Below are positions 13,809-21,093 of a DNA stretch of 23,042 nt, piece after piece. The notes under the pieces were generated by a model that was not told the origin of the DNA, made no database searches, and saw nothing but the letters and a program-made list of their open reading frames with translations. Origin of the DNA: a virus. A program made the position numbers and the translations under genes. The DNA is taken from positions 1 through 23,042 of the IMG/VR virus record IMGVR_UViG_3300002460_000171. One strand, written 5' to 3'. How positions within the stretch are numbered: position 1 is the stretch's first letter; every line of letters starts with the position of its first letter.

Positions 13809-14932
13809 AAATTAAATATATTCCAGCAATAGGAGGGGCATTTAATAATAAACCAAAAACTCCTTATTCTGAATGTATTTATTGGTGGAAAAAAGAATGT
13901 ACTTTTTATTATCCTTATATTCTCTCATCTGCTTTTTATAATTTTGATAGACATAATTACAGAGAAGAATTAGATATAGCTCCAAATGTAACCATAATAG
14001 CTGATAGTGGTGGATATCAAAGTGTTAGTATGAGTAAAGATATTGATGTAATTAAAATTTTAAGATGGCAGGAAAAGGTTGCGAACATAGGATTAACACT
14101 TGATACACCTCCTTATACAATGTCCGAAACAATGCAATTTGGTTCTAAATTAACAGGAGAAGGGTTTATTAAAAAAATGGAGCAAACTGCTGTTAACAGT
14201 GAAAAAGCGATAGAAAGTAGAAAAAATAATAATCTTAAATTATATGCTACAATACAAGGAGAAACTTATCAAGAAATGAAATCTTGGTATGATAGATTAA
14301 CTAAAAACCATCAATTTGATGGTTACGCATTAGCCCCAAAACCATCTACAAGTCCTGAACAAATAGCAAAATATCTTATTTTTGCTAAAGAAAATTTTCC
14401 AGATAAACCAATTCATATATTACAGGTTAGTGGTAAAACAAGTATCCCTATGATAACTTATTATGGTTTATTATCCAAACATCCTCTTATTACTTTTGAT
14501 AGTTCCTCTTATATTATTGGTAGTAAATATAAAGCTATTTTTAATCCTTTAAAATATTTTGATATGATTAAATTATCTAGTGATAGAGAAAGGATACTTA
14601 CAGAAAATAATATTGTAGCTGATTTTAAACAATCACCTTGCATATGTGAAAGCTGTAAAATGATTAATAAATACAATATATTATCAGAAGAAGGTAAAGA
14701 TGATACATTTGGATTAAGTTTGTTATCTTTACATAATTTAAATCATATTGTTGATTACACTAGTATAATAACAGGAATAAAGGATAAAGAATATCTAAAA
14801 TTTTTTATATCAAAACATTCTAGAAATGCTTTAAAAGGAATAGAATATATTGATGGATGTATTGAAAATGGATTAGAAAATTATGAAAAAGGTGTAAGAC
14901 ATAGAACTAAAAATTTACTTGATTACTACTAA
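13802..14932 (+). CDS. dpdA: DpdA-like DNA guanine transglycosylase
   Basis: 376 residues, TGT superfamily. ADSGGYQ (D68), LTLDTPP (D101) and ITFDSSSY (D233, the probable nucleophile) line the active site. A Zn site C280-x-C282-x2-C285 plus H311 has exactly the TGT spacing. It lacks the PUA tail of archaeal tRNA transglycosylases, and with the viral preQ0 genes this favours DpdA, which swaps guanine in DNA for a 7-deazaguanine base. An archaeal-virus DpdA subfamily (DpdA4) has been described and is the natural candidate. A role on tRNA is less likely but not excluded. Overlaps the QueF-family gene by 7 bases; PolB starts two bases after its stop. Confidence 0.85.
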   Translation: MVEIKYIPAIGGAFNNKPKTPYSECIYWWKKECTFYYPYILSSAFYNFDRHNYREELDIAPNVTIIADSGGYQSVSMSKDIDVIKILRWQEKVANIGLTLDTPPYTMSETMQFGSKLTGEGFIKKMEQTAVNSEKAIESRKNNNLKLYATIQGETYQEMKSWYDRLTKNHQFDGYALAPKPSTSPEQIAKYLIFAKENFPDKPIHILQVSGKTSIPMITYYGLLSKHPLITFDSSSYIIGSKYKAIFNPLKYFDMIKLSSDRERILTENNIVADFKQSPCICESCKMINKYNILSEEGKDDTFGLSLLSLHNLNHIVDYTSIITGIKDKEYLKFFISKHSRNALKGIEYIDGCIENGLENYEKGVRHRTKNLLDYY

Positions 14933-14934
14933 CA

Positions 14935-17271
14935 ATGGAATTAAAAACATTACCTTTGGTGTGTATAGAATTAGATGGAAAAAATGATTTAATGCTATTT
15001 ACAAGAAATCCTGAAACAAGAAAAAGAGAACAAATACTGATAACAGATTTTCAACCTTATTTTTATATAGAAGATGAAGGAGGAGAATTTAAAGGATTGT
15101 ATGGAGATAATATTAAAAGAATTTATGTCAATGTTCCTGGAGATGTAATAATTGAAAGACAAAAATATCTAAAAACCTGGGAGGCAGATATAAGATATAC
15201 TACTAGATATTTAGTTGATAGAATAAAACAAATATCTTATACACCTTTAGAAATATTATATTTTGATATTGAAACCGCTGATTCATTAGATGTTATTAAC
15301 ACACCTAAACCTGTAACCATGATTTCTTTTATGACAAACCATGATTTAATTCCTACTGTTATAACATTTGATTTAAAAGAAAAAATTTTAGATACTGTAA
15401 TATGTGAAAATGAGAAAGAAATGTTTTTATATTTTATAAATAAAATAAGAGATTTAGACCCAGATTTAATAGTAGGATGGAACAGTAATAATTTTGACCT
15501 TCCATATTTATTTAATAGATGTAAAAAATTAGGAATAGATAAACAATTCAAAACCATTTCACCTATGAATTGGTGTATCAGTGATAAAAATGATTTTAAA
15601 GTAAAAGGCAGAGTATGTTTTGATTTATTAAAAGGGTATAAAATATTAACTGCAGGTGAAAAAGTAAGTTACAGATTAAATTCTATATCAAAATTAGAAT
15701 TAGGAGAAGAAAAAGTTAAATTACCTATTAATATGTCATTTGAAGAATTAAATAAACAAAATAAACCTAAATTAGTAGAATATTCAAGACAAGATACATT
15801 ACTTTTAAAATTATTAAATGAGGAAAAAGGTATCATAGATTATTTTGATACATTGAGAAGAGAAATAGGTTGTAATTGGGAAGATTTACAATATAATACT
15901 AGAATAGCAGATGTATTATTAATAAGAAAACTAGATAAAAAGTTTATTCTGCCTACCACAATACCACATAAACGTAAAGATTTAAAGGGTGGATTAGTTC
16001 TAACTCCTAAACCAGGATTGCATAAAAATGTAGGAGTATTAGATTTAAAATCGCTATATCCTTCCATAATTATCTCTTATAATATGAGCCCAGAAACAAT
16101 TAATAAAGAAGGTAAAATAGATGTAGGTAATGGAATTAAATTCAAAAGTAAAGAAGAATGTAAAGGTTTAATTCCTGATATATTGATAGAATTATTTAAA
16201 TTAAGAAAACACTATAAATCTTTAATGAAACAATATCCTTACAGTACTTCTCTTTATAACAAATACTATAATCAACAATATGCAATTAAAATAATATTAA
16301 ATAGTTTTTATGGTGTATTAGGTTCTCCTCACTACCGTTTGTATAGGGAAGAAATAGCAGGAAGTGTTACATACATAGGAAGAAAAATCATAAATTGGAC
16401 AAAAGAAGAAGTAAATAAGAAAGGAATGGATGTTATATATGCAGATACAGATAGTAATTTTATAAAAGTAGAAGGTGAAAATGCTGTAGAAAGGTTAAAG
16501 GAAATATGTTCTTATATTAATTTTATTTATAAAGATTTTGCACAACAACATAATATTCTGGTACATAATTTTGAAATGGAATTTGAAAAATTATTCAGTA
16601 AAGTATTTTTTGGGGAAAGTAAAAAACGTTATGCTGGTTTAGTAAATTATTTAGATGGTGAAATACTTAATCCTGAAAAATTAGTTATAGTAGGTTTTGA
16701 AGTTATAAGAAGTGATAGTTCTTATATTGCACAAAAAATACAAAAGAAATTATTTAGGATGGTATTAGAAGAAAAAAATAAATCTGATATTGATGAATTC
16801 ATAAAAACAGAAAAGAAAAAATTGATAGAAGGATTTTATACTTTTGATGATATAGGAATTCCAAAAGCAATAACTAAACCATTGAATACATATAAATCAA
16901 ATGTTCCACATGTGAGAGGAGCAAAATACTCTAATAAATATCTTAAAACACAGTTCAAAGAAGGAAATAAAGTAAAATTTATTTTTATTTATCCTTACTA
17001 TGATAAAGGAATTGGAACAGATGTAATAAGTTTTGAATTTAGTTGGCAGTTACCTAAAAATATAAAAGTAGATTGGTCAAAAATGATGCCTAGTACAATT
17101 GATAATAAAGTGGAAAGAATTTATTCTGCATTAGGATGGAATTATTCTTTCGGTGTGAAATCTATTTCATCAAAATTATTTATAACAAACTCAAAAAACC
17201 TTGAATCAGAATATAATTGGATTGAAAAGGAGGAAAATAAAATAATTAAAGAAGATTTATTTGAATATTAA
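14935..17271 (+). CDS. polB: family B DNA polymerase
   Basis: 778 residues, full length for archaeal or viral PolB. Exonuclease motifs: FDIET (D111, E113), NNFD (D188), YSRQD (D287). Polymerase motifs: A DLKSLYP (370-376), B K452-IILNSFYG, C YADTDS (502-507). All catalytic acidic residues are present, so both polymerase and proofreading should be active. No intein or protein-primed TPR insertions are evident. It would work with the PCNA and primase of this operon, copying unmodified DNA that DpdA then modifies. Confidence 0.97.
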   Translation: MELKTLPLVCIELDGKNDLMLFTRNPETRKREQILITDFQPYFYIEDEGGEFKGLYGDNIKRIYVNVPGDVIIERQKYLKTWEADIRYTTRYLVDRIKQISYTPLEILYFDIETADSLDVINTPKPVTMISFMTNHDLIPTVITFDLKEKILDTVICENEKEMFLYFINKIRDLDPDLIVGWNSNNFDLPYLFNRCKKLGIDKQFKTISPMNWCISDKNDFKVKGRVCFDLLKGYKILTAGEKVSYRLNSISKLELGEEKVKLPINMSFEELNKQNKPKLVEYSRQDTLLLKLLNEEKGIIDYFDTLRREIGCNWEDLQYNTRIADVLLIRKLDKKFILPTTIPHKRKDLKGGLVLTPKPGLHKNVGVLDLKSLYPSIIISYNMSPETINKEGKIDVGNGIKFKSKEECKGLIPDILIELFKLRKHYKSLMKQYPYSTSLYNKYYNQQYAIKIILNSFYGVLGSPHYRLYREEIAGSVTYIGRKIINWTKEEVNKKGMDVIYADTDSNFIKVEGENAVERLKEICSYINFIYKDFAQQHNILVHNFEMEFEKLFSKVFFGESKKRYAGLVNYLDGEILNPEKLVIVGFEVIRSDSSYIAQKIQKKLFRMVLEEKNKSDIDEFIKTEKKKLIEGFYTFDDIGIPKAITKPLNTYKSNVPHVRGAKYSNKYLKTQFKEGNKVKFIFIYPYYDKGIGTDVISFEFSWQLPKNIKVDWSKMMPSTIDNKVERIYSALGWNYSFGVKSISSKLFITNSKNLESEYNWIEKEENKIIKEDLFEY

Positions 17272-17272
17272 A

Positions 17273-17923
17273 ATGAGATTATCAAAATCTAAAATACAAA
17301 CATGGTTAGCATGCAAAAAACAATATAAATATAGATATATAGAAAATTTTGAAATATTTAAAACCAGTTATGCAGCAGAAAGAGGAATTTTAATACATAA
17401 ATATCTTGAAAATATTTATGATGATAAAGAAAAAGTATTTAAAGATTTAGAAATAAGATTTCCAGAAATTGTAACTCCTATAAAAGAATTATTGAAAAAA
17501 GTCCCAAATAAACCTTATAAAAGTGAAATGAACATATATGATGAAGAATTAAACATAATTGGAATTATTGACAGAATAGAAAAAGAAGGAAATAATACTA
17601 TTATAATTGATTATAAAACAGGAAAAGAAAAAGATAATTTAGATTATTTTAGATTTGAATTATCTCTATATACTTATCTATATGAAAAAGAAACAAAAGA
17701 TATTGTCACACATTGGGGCATACATTTTGTAGATACCAATAAAACAATAATAGAAAAAGTTAATAGAAAAAGTATAGAATATATGAAAAAAAAAGTTTTA
17801 AAAGTTAGAGAAGATATTAGTAATGAAATAATGTTTGATAGAACAATTTCACCTTTATGTGATTATTGTGATTATAAAGAGCATTGCTTCAGTAAAAATC
17901 AAGTAGGAGATGGGAACAGTTGA
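17273..17923 (+). CDS. Cas4/RecB-like Fe-S nuclease
   Basis: 216 residues from ATG 17273, one base after the PolB stop; a TTG at 17261 is less likely because LSKSKIQTWLAC is the usual beginning of this family. A PD-(D/E)xK core is shown by H42, D100 and D113-x-K115 (IDYKTGK). Cys C14 with C196, C199 and C205 match the four-Cys [4Fe-4S] site of Cas4 and AddB nucleases. There are no cas1/cas2 genes nearby, so a viral end-processing or recombination role is more likely than CRISPR adaptation. Confidence 0.85.
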   Translation: MRLSKSKIQTWLACKKQYKYRYIENFEIFKTSYAAERGILIHKYLENIYDDKEKVFKDLEIRFPEIVTPIKELLKKVPNKPYKSEMNIYDEELNIIGIIDRIEKEGNNTIIIDYKTGKEKDNLDYFRFELSLYTYLYEKETKDIVTHWGIHFVDTNKTIIEKVNRKSIEYMKKKVLKVREDISNEIMFDRTISPLCDYCDYKEHCFSKNQVGDGNS

Positions 17924-17997
17924 CACTAGGAATGCTAGAATCTGTGGCCTGATACTAGCATAACTTCTGCCAATTCCTTAAATTTCCTACTTACTGT
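17916..17997 (+). ncRNA. predicted structured intergenic RNA element
   Basis: The 76-base gap before the primase is richer in G+C than its surroundings. It can fold as nested stems: ACAGT 17916-17920 / ACTGT 17993-17997; AGGAAT 17928-17933 / ATTCCT 17973-17978; ATGCTAG 17932-17938 / CTAGCAT 17955-17961 (perfect 7 bp; the two inner stems share two bases). TGGC in the 16-base loop (17945-17948) can pair with GCCA at 17969-17972, giving a pseudoknot. It matches no RNA family I recognise. It could be a cis-regulator of the primase, an mRNA processing site, or a small RNA. Confidence 0.5.
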
Positions 17998-17999
17998 CT

Positions 18000-18956
18000 A
18001 TGAAATATCCATTGGAATTTGGTAAAGGAAGGTCATTAATTAAAGATAAAAATAATCTAGATAAAGTATTAAAAACTATGAATGGATTAACAGATTGTTT
18101 CTTAAATATATATTCCACTAAATTATATTTAGATAATGGACATCCTGATTATATTACTTCTGTAATTGATAGAATATTTTTTGATTTTGATGGGGATTCA
18201 GCATTTGATATGGCTAAAAAATTACATACTTATTTAATAAATAAACAGCTTAAACATTCTATTTATTTTTCAGGAGGTGGATATCATATTTATGTATATA
18301 CAAAAAATTATCAAGATTTAAAGTATCCAAAAGGTGCGTTATTTAATGCACAAAAACAAATTATAAAAGAAAGTGATATAATATGTGATGATAAAATTAT
18401 AGGAGATACAGCAAGATTGAGTAGGATACCTAATACTTATAATTTAAGAAGGAGTAGATATTGTATTCCTATTACTGAATTACAACATCCAGATTTAATT
18501 AAACAAGCAGCTTTGAAACAACAATATTGTAATAATAAGTATGGATTAGAATATTTTGATATGAGTAAATTTGATTTTCAAACAGATGAAGTAATTGTTT
18601 TTGATAAAACATTTGTAAATCATACAGTAGATTTAGATGTAGATTTTAAAAATAAATTACCTCCTTGTATTTTAAAAATAATGTCTAACCCAGAAAGTAA
18701 TTATGTTGATAGATATAGTGTTATAATGTATTTAAAAGATGCATTAGGATTAATTTATCCAGAAACTTTACAGGTCATGAGAAAATTTTTATCTACTAAA
18801 AAATTCTTACACAGTGTAAAAATAGAAAAACAACCTTATTATCTTTACAGAAGAAATAATTTATTTTTTATGTGTAATAAAATAAAACAATTAGGACATT
18901 GTCCTTATCAAAATAAGATATTATGTAATAAAAATGACACGTTCATATACAAGTGA
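18000..18956 (+). CDS. compact PriS-PriL-like primase
   Basis: 318 residues. The N-terminal half is an archaeo-eukaryotic primase: catalytic FFDFD (D62, D64), SGGGYHIY (91-98, H96) and GDTARLSRIPNT (R142). The C-terminal part resembles the Fe-S domain of the large subunit PriL: PPCI (C223), C292 in FMCN, GHCP (C301) and C309, four Cys in the right order. Cellular archaea split these over two proteins, each about this size or larger; here both are condensed into one chain, as in some archaeal plasmid primases. It follows the folded RNA element and has no clear Shine-Dalgarno sequence. Confidence 0.85.
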   Translation: MKYPLEFGKGRSLIKDKNNLDKVLKTMNGLTDCFLNIYSTKLYLDNGHPDYITSVIDRIFFDFDGDSAFDMAKKLHTYLINKQLKHSIYFSGGGYHIYVYTKNYQDLKYPKGALFNAQKQIIKESDIICDDKIIGDTARLSRIPNTYNLRRSRYCIPITELQHPDLIKQAALKQQYCNNKYGLEYFDMSKFDFQTDEVIVFDKTFVNHTVDLDVDFKNKLPPCILKIMSNPESNYVDRYSVIMYLKDALGLIYPETLQVMRKFLSTKKFLHSVKIEKQPYYLYRRNNLFFMCNKIKQLGHCPYQNKILCNKNDTFIYK

Positions 18957-19146
18957 TTATGAAGAAGAATTAAAATGGATTGATTATAAACAGAAAGAAC
19001 TAACAGCTAAAAAAGAAAAGTTAATTTCATATAATGTACCAATATTGGATTTTAAAATATTTTTTATAAATAAAAAATGGTTATTTTTATTAAAAAGAAA
19101 AAAATTTATAAAGAATAGGATACAAAAAAGAAAAAAAATACAATAA
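18934..19146 (+). CDS. small basic hypothetical protein
   Basis: 70 residues, not recognised. It starts at ATG 18934 inside the end of the primase gene (23-base overlap). The N-terminal 30 residues are charged and helical, the middle has an aromatic hydrophobic stretch (DFKIFFINKKWLFLL), and the C-terminus is very basic (RKKFIKNRIQKRKK), so nucleic-acid or membrane binding is possible. It ends the long replication operon. Confidence 0.45.
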   Translation: MTRSYTSDYEEELKWIDYKQKELTAKKEKLISYNVPILDFKIFFINKKWLFLLKRKKFIKNRIQKRKKIQ

Positions 19147-19160
19147 ACTAATGTTATTTA

Positions 19161-19195
19161 TTATATACTATAGTATATAAATATTTATATATTAC
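19161..19195 (+). promoter_or_regulatory. promoter with perfect 20-bp palindrome
   Basis: TTATATACTATAGTATATAA (19161-19180) is a perfect palindrome followed by ATATTTATATATTAC. The same arms occur at 2810-2829 and, degenerate on one side, at 7408-7427, with nearly the same downstream sequence. The TATA-like core lies about 20-35 bases before ATG 19213. Confidence 0.65.
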
Positions 19196-19212
19196 AAATT
19201 TTTATTATTAAT

Positions 19213-19395
19213 ATGAAAAATATAAAAATACACGAAAAATATGATAGAAAGAATGATATTAGAATATATGAAGATATGATTGAAGGATATAATAAAGATA
19301 TTGAAGTTGCGGGTTTGGATTTTAATAAAGTAGATAAAATACAAGAAAAAAAGCAATTAATTGAAAGAAGTCTTAAAAAAATAAAGGAAATATAA
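19213..19395 (+). CDS. small helical hypothetical protein
   Basis: 60 residues, highly charged (Lys, Glu, Asp) and predicted helical; no family recognised. It is the first gene behind the palindromic promoter at 19161 and is followed one base after its stop by the next small gene, so the two are likely co-transcribed. A leader of very few bases is expected. Confidence 0.5.
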   Translation: MKNIKIHEKYDRKNDIRIYEDMIEGYNKDIEVAGLDFNKVDKIQEKKQLIERSLKKIKEI

Positions 19396-19396
19396 A

Positions 19397-19621
19397 ATGG
19401 AAAATATAAAATTTAAAGAAAAAGAAATGGAACCAAATCTTTATGAAAATGATAAATTTGAAAAATTAATGACATCTTCAAAAGAATATATAGAAAAATC
19501 AAGAGAAGAATGGGCAGAAAGAATAATTAATTTAATAGATGATGAATTGTTAGCTGAAAAAGTTGTAACTAAATTATTAGGAAGATATAATAAAGGTATT
19601 AATTTTGTGGTTGAAAAATGA
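19397..19621 (+). CDS. small acidic helical hypothetical protein
   Basis: 74 residues, not recognised. It is charged and helical, with an amphipathic C-terminal half (WAERIINLIDDELLAEKVVTK). Its TGA (19619-19621) overlaps the ATG of the next gene at 19618 (ATGA), indicating translational coupling. Confidence 0.5.
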   Translation: MENIKFKEKEMEPNLYENDKFEKLMTSSKEYIEKSREEWAERIINLIDDELLAEKVVTKLLGRYNKGINFVVEK

Positions 19622-19800
19622 AAATGGAACAAATAACAGTAGGAGATATATTTGATTATTTAGATAATTTAGAAAATGAAAAATTAACAAATGAATTTGA
19701 AAAAGAAATAATAATATACAAAATAATGAATACATTTAATTTAGATTTTACAGATGCCAAAAAATTAGTACAGACATGGAAAAAAACAAAATTAAAATAA
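19618..19800 (+). CDS. small helical hypothetical protein
   Basis: 60 residues, not recognised. Helical and amphipathic, with Asp/Glu-rich first half and a basic end (WKKTKLK). Coupled by ATGA to the gene before it and overlapping the zinc-ribbon gene at 19776 by 25 bases. Confidence 0.45.
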   Translation: MKMEQITVGDIFDYLDNLENEKLTNEFEKEIIIYKIMNTFNLDFTDAKKLVQTWKKTKLK

Positions 19801-19949
19801 AAGAAGCAACAAAAATAAAAAAGAAAACAACATATTGGAGATGCTCAAACTGTAAACATGAATGGCCTCCTAACAAAAGAACTAGAAAAGGTTCAAGAAA
19901 AACAATACAATGTCCTAAATGTCATTGTGAATTTAATAATTGGAAGTAA
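19776..19949 (+). CDS. 57-residue zinc-ribbon protein
   Basis: A 57-residue frame from ATG 19776 to TAA 19949. A basic N-terminus (about 18 residues, one third Lys) precedes WRCSNC (C23, C26) and CPKCHC (C46, C49, C51), a classic four-Cys zinc ribbon. It probably binds nucleic acid or a transcription component. It overlaps the gene before it, as is usual in this segment. Confidence 0.6.
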   Translation: MEKNKIKIKEATKIKKKTTYWRCSNCKHEWPPNKRTRKGSRKTIQCPKCHCEFNNWK

Positions 19950-19954
19950 ATAAA

Positions 19955-20230
19955 ATGATAAATTATGAAAAAGTAAAAAAATTTGAAACTTTTGATTCAG
20001 ATGAAATTTTAAAAGAATTGGAATTATTAAGTAAAAGTAGTGGTAGGTGGAAATTATTAATAAATAATTTCTTATTACAATCTAATAAAATATTAAAAAT
20101 TACACCCAATTCTGAAGAAGATTTAATTAAAAATAAACAATCTGTATACTCATATATATTTAAAAATGAATTAAAAGAAAAAATAAAAGTATTAAATTAT
20201 AAAGGAGATACATATGTTTATAAATTATAA
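19955..20230 (+). CDS. hypothetical protein
   Basis: 91 residues from ATG 19955; an in-frame TTG at 19940 would lie inside the zinc-ribbon gene and is less likely. Helix-rich with a final beta pair (KIKVLNYKGDTYVYKL), which could be a small winged-helix or mixed DNA-binding fold. No family recognised. It sits five bases after the zinc-ribbon stop. Confidence 0.5.
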   Translation: MINYEKVKKFETFDSDEILKELELLSKSSGRWKLLINNFLLQSNKILKITPNSEEDLIKNKQSVYSYIFKNELKEKIKVLNYKGDTYVYKL

Positions 20231-20244
20231 TAAGGATAATAAAT

Positions 20245-20439
20245 ATGACACAACTTTTGTATTGTAAGAATTGTAAAGCAACTGTACAACCTACTACTTA
20301 TGGTGTGGGTTGGGGTATATTAACAATGATATTGTTATTTGCCTTTGTAATTCCGGGTTTAATTGTTGCTGTTTGGAGATTTATGGATAAAGATAAATGT
20401 CCTGCTTGTAAACAAAAAAACTTTACAATTAGAAAATAA
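20245..20439 (+). CDS. membrane-spanning zinc-ribbon protein
   Basis: 64 residues. CKNC (C7, C10) and CPAC (C52, C55) flank one hydrophobic segment of about 23 residues (24-46). This zinc ribbon split by a membrane segment resembles LITAF-like small proteins, in which the hydrophobic part is embedded in one leaflet. AAGGATAA lies about nine bases before the ATG. Last gene of the rightward set; its stop is about 20 bases from the end of the converging leftward unit. Confidence 0.6.
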   Translation: MTQLLYCKNCKATVQPTTYGVGWGILTMILLFAFVIPGLIVAVWRFMDKDKCPACKQKNFTIRK

Positions 20440-20455
20440 AAAAAATAAAAAAGAT
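20433..20455 (-). terminator. T-rich terminator of the leftward virion operon
   Basis: Read on the minus strand, the sequence just after the holin-like stop is CTTTTTTATTTTTTTTATTTTC. T-runs of this kind terminate archaeal transcription without a hairpin. It lies exactly between the converging units. Confidence 0.55.
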
Positions 20456-20460
20456 AAACA

Positions 20461-20652
20461 CTATTGTTTTAGTATTGGTGCAATAGGTTTACCTATTCCG
20501 TCTCTTAAAGCATATAGACCAAATGCAGCTAATACTCCTCCAATTGTTTGGAATTGGCTAGCATCTACATATCCTAATTGATATATAGTAGTCAATACAC
20601 CTGCCGCAATAGCGGTCCATATCGTCTTACTTTTATACCATTCTTTTCCCAT
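20461..20652 (-). CDS. small holin-like membrane protein
   Basis: 63 residues from ATG 20652. A strong GGAGGT (20662-20657 on the minus strand) lies five bases before this ATG and inside the first codons of the longer frame from 20664, which decides the start. WYKSKTIWTAIAAGVL, a second hydrophobic stretch (TIGGVLAAFGLYAL) and RDGIGKP give a two-helix hairpin of the kind seen in small phage holin or minor tail-associated membrane proteins. Function is inferred from size and place at the end of the virion operon. Confidence 0.55.
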   Translation of the reverse strand: MGKEWYKSKTIWTAIAAGVLTTIYQLGYVDASQFQTIGGVLAAFGLYALRDGIGKPIAPILKQ

Positions 20653-20667
20653 TTTAACCTCCATTTT

Positions 20668-20701
20668 ATCTTAAATTTATCCTATTTATATATTTTAAGA
20701 T
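20668..20701 (-). promoter_or_regulatory. promoter of the holin-like gene inside an 8-bp dyad
   Basis: On the minus strand AAATATATAAATAGG (20697-20683) is a good archaeal TATA box about 35 bases before the ATG at 20652. It is flanked by a perfect inverted repeat, ATCTTAAA (20668-20675) and TTTAAGAT (20694-20701), which could be an operator covering the TATA box. Confidence 0.5.
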
Positions 20702-20714
20702 TATAGTTAAAATA

Positions 20715-21071
20715 TTAAATCACATTTAATGAAATTTGTATTTGTAATTCTTCAGTTCCATCAAATTGTAAAGCTGCAAATCCATCTCCTGCGTGTGTTT
20801 TTCCTCCTGATGATAAAGGAAATAAACCAAATCCTTTTAAACTTAAACCTGACATTTCCACTGAATTAAAATCTACAGTCCATGTAACTTGTTGCAATGT
20901 AGATAAATCTATAGATGATACCAAATTTCTATCTGATTCTGTTGTTAATCCTGTTGTGGAATTAGACCATGCTTGTGAACCTGTATCTATTGCTATATAA
21001 GCAGGAGAACCTAAAGCACTGCCTCCATATATCGCAGCAATATATTCTCTAGCTATGTTTGTAACTGTCAT
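20715..21071 (-). CDS. putative virion structural protein
   Basis: 118 residues. Ser/Thr/Gly-rich and beta-rich with few charged residues, as in small tail or virion proteins (YIAIDTGSQAW, TWTVDFNSVEMSGL, GFAALQFDGTEELQIQISLN). The pattern is close to short phage tail-associated proteins that report sign-flipping beta sandwiches, but no family is certain. It follows the 412-residue gene by 22 bases in the same direction. Confidence 0.5.
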   Translation of the reverse strand: MTVTNIAREYIAAIYGGSALGSPAYIAIDTGSQAWSNSTTGLTTESDRNLVSSIDLSTLQQVTWTVDFNSVEMSGLSLKGFGLFPLSSGGKTHAGDGFAALQFDGTEELQIQISLNVI

Positions 21072-21093
21072 TTTTAATTTTTAAATTCCTCTT

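Noticed and set aside
13802-14932. Archaeal tRNA-guanine transglycosylase (arcTGT) for host tRNA
   Set aside because: It lacks the long C-terminal PUA-containing part and is linked to viral preQ0 and replication genes; DpdA fits better, though tRNA use is not strictly excluded.
15237-16067. Minus-strand frames in the polymerase gene
   Set aside because: Antisense to intact PolB exonuclease and motif A regions.
14935-17271. Intein or protein-primed type polymerase
   Set aside because: Motifs A, B and C are at normal spacing, and no splicing motifs or TPR inserts are seen.
17261-17923. CRISPR adaptation role for the Cas4-like gene
   Set aside because: No cas1, cas2 or array is present, and the gene sits in a viral replication operon.
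17924-17999. preQ1 riboswitch or tRNA in the structured gap
   Set aside because: Size, arm order and location before a primase do not match the preQ1 classes I know, and no cloverleaf or T-arm can be drawn. Only a structured element of unknown class is claimed.
17261-18956. Frameshift joining nuclease and primase genes
   Set aside because: Both proteins have complete N- and C-terminal family features and the gap has stops in all frames of interest.
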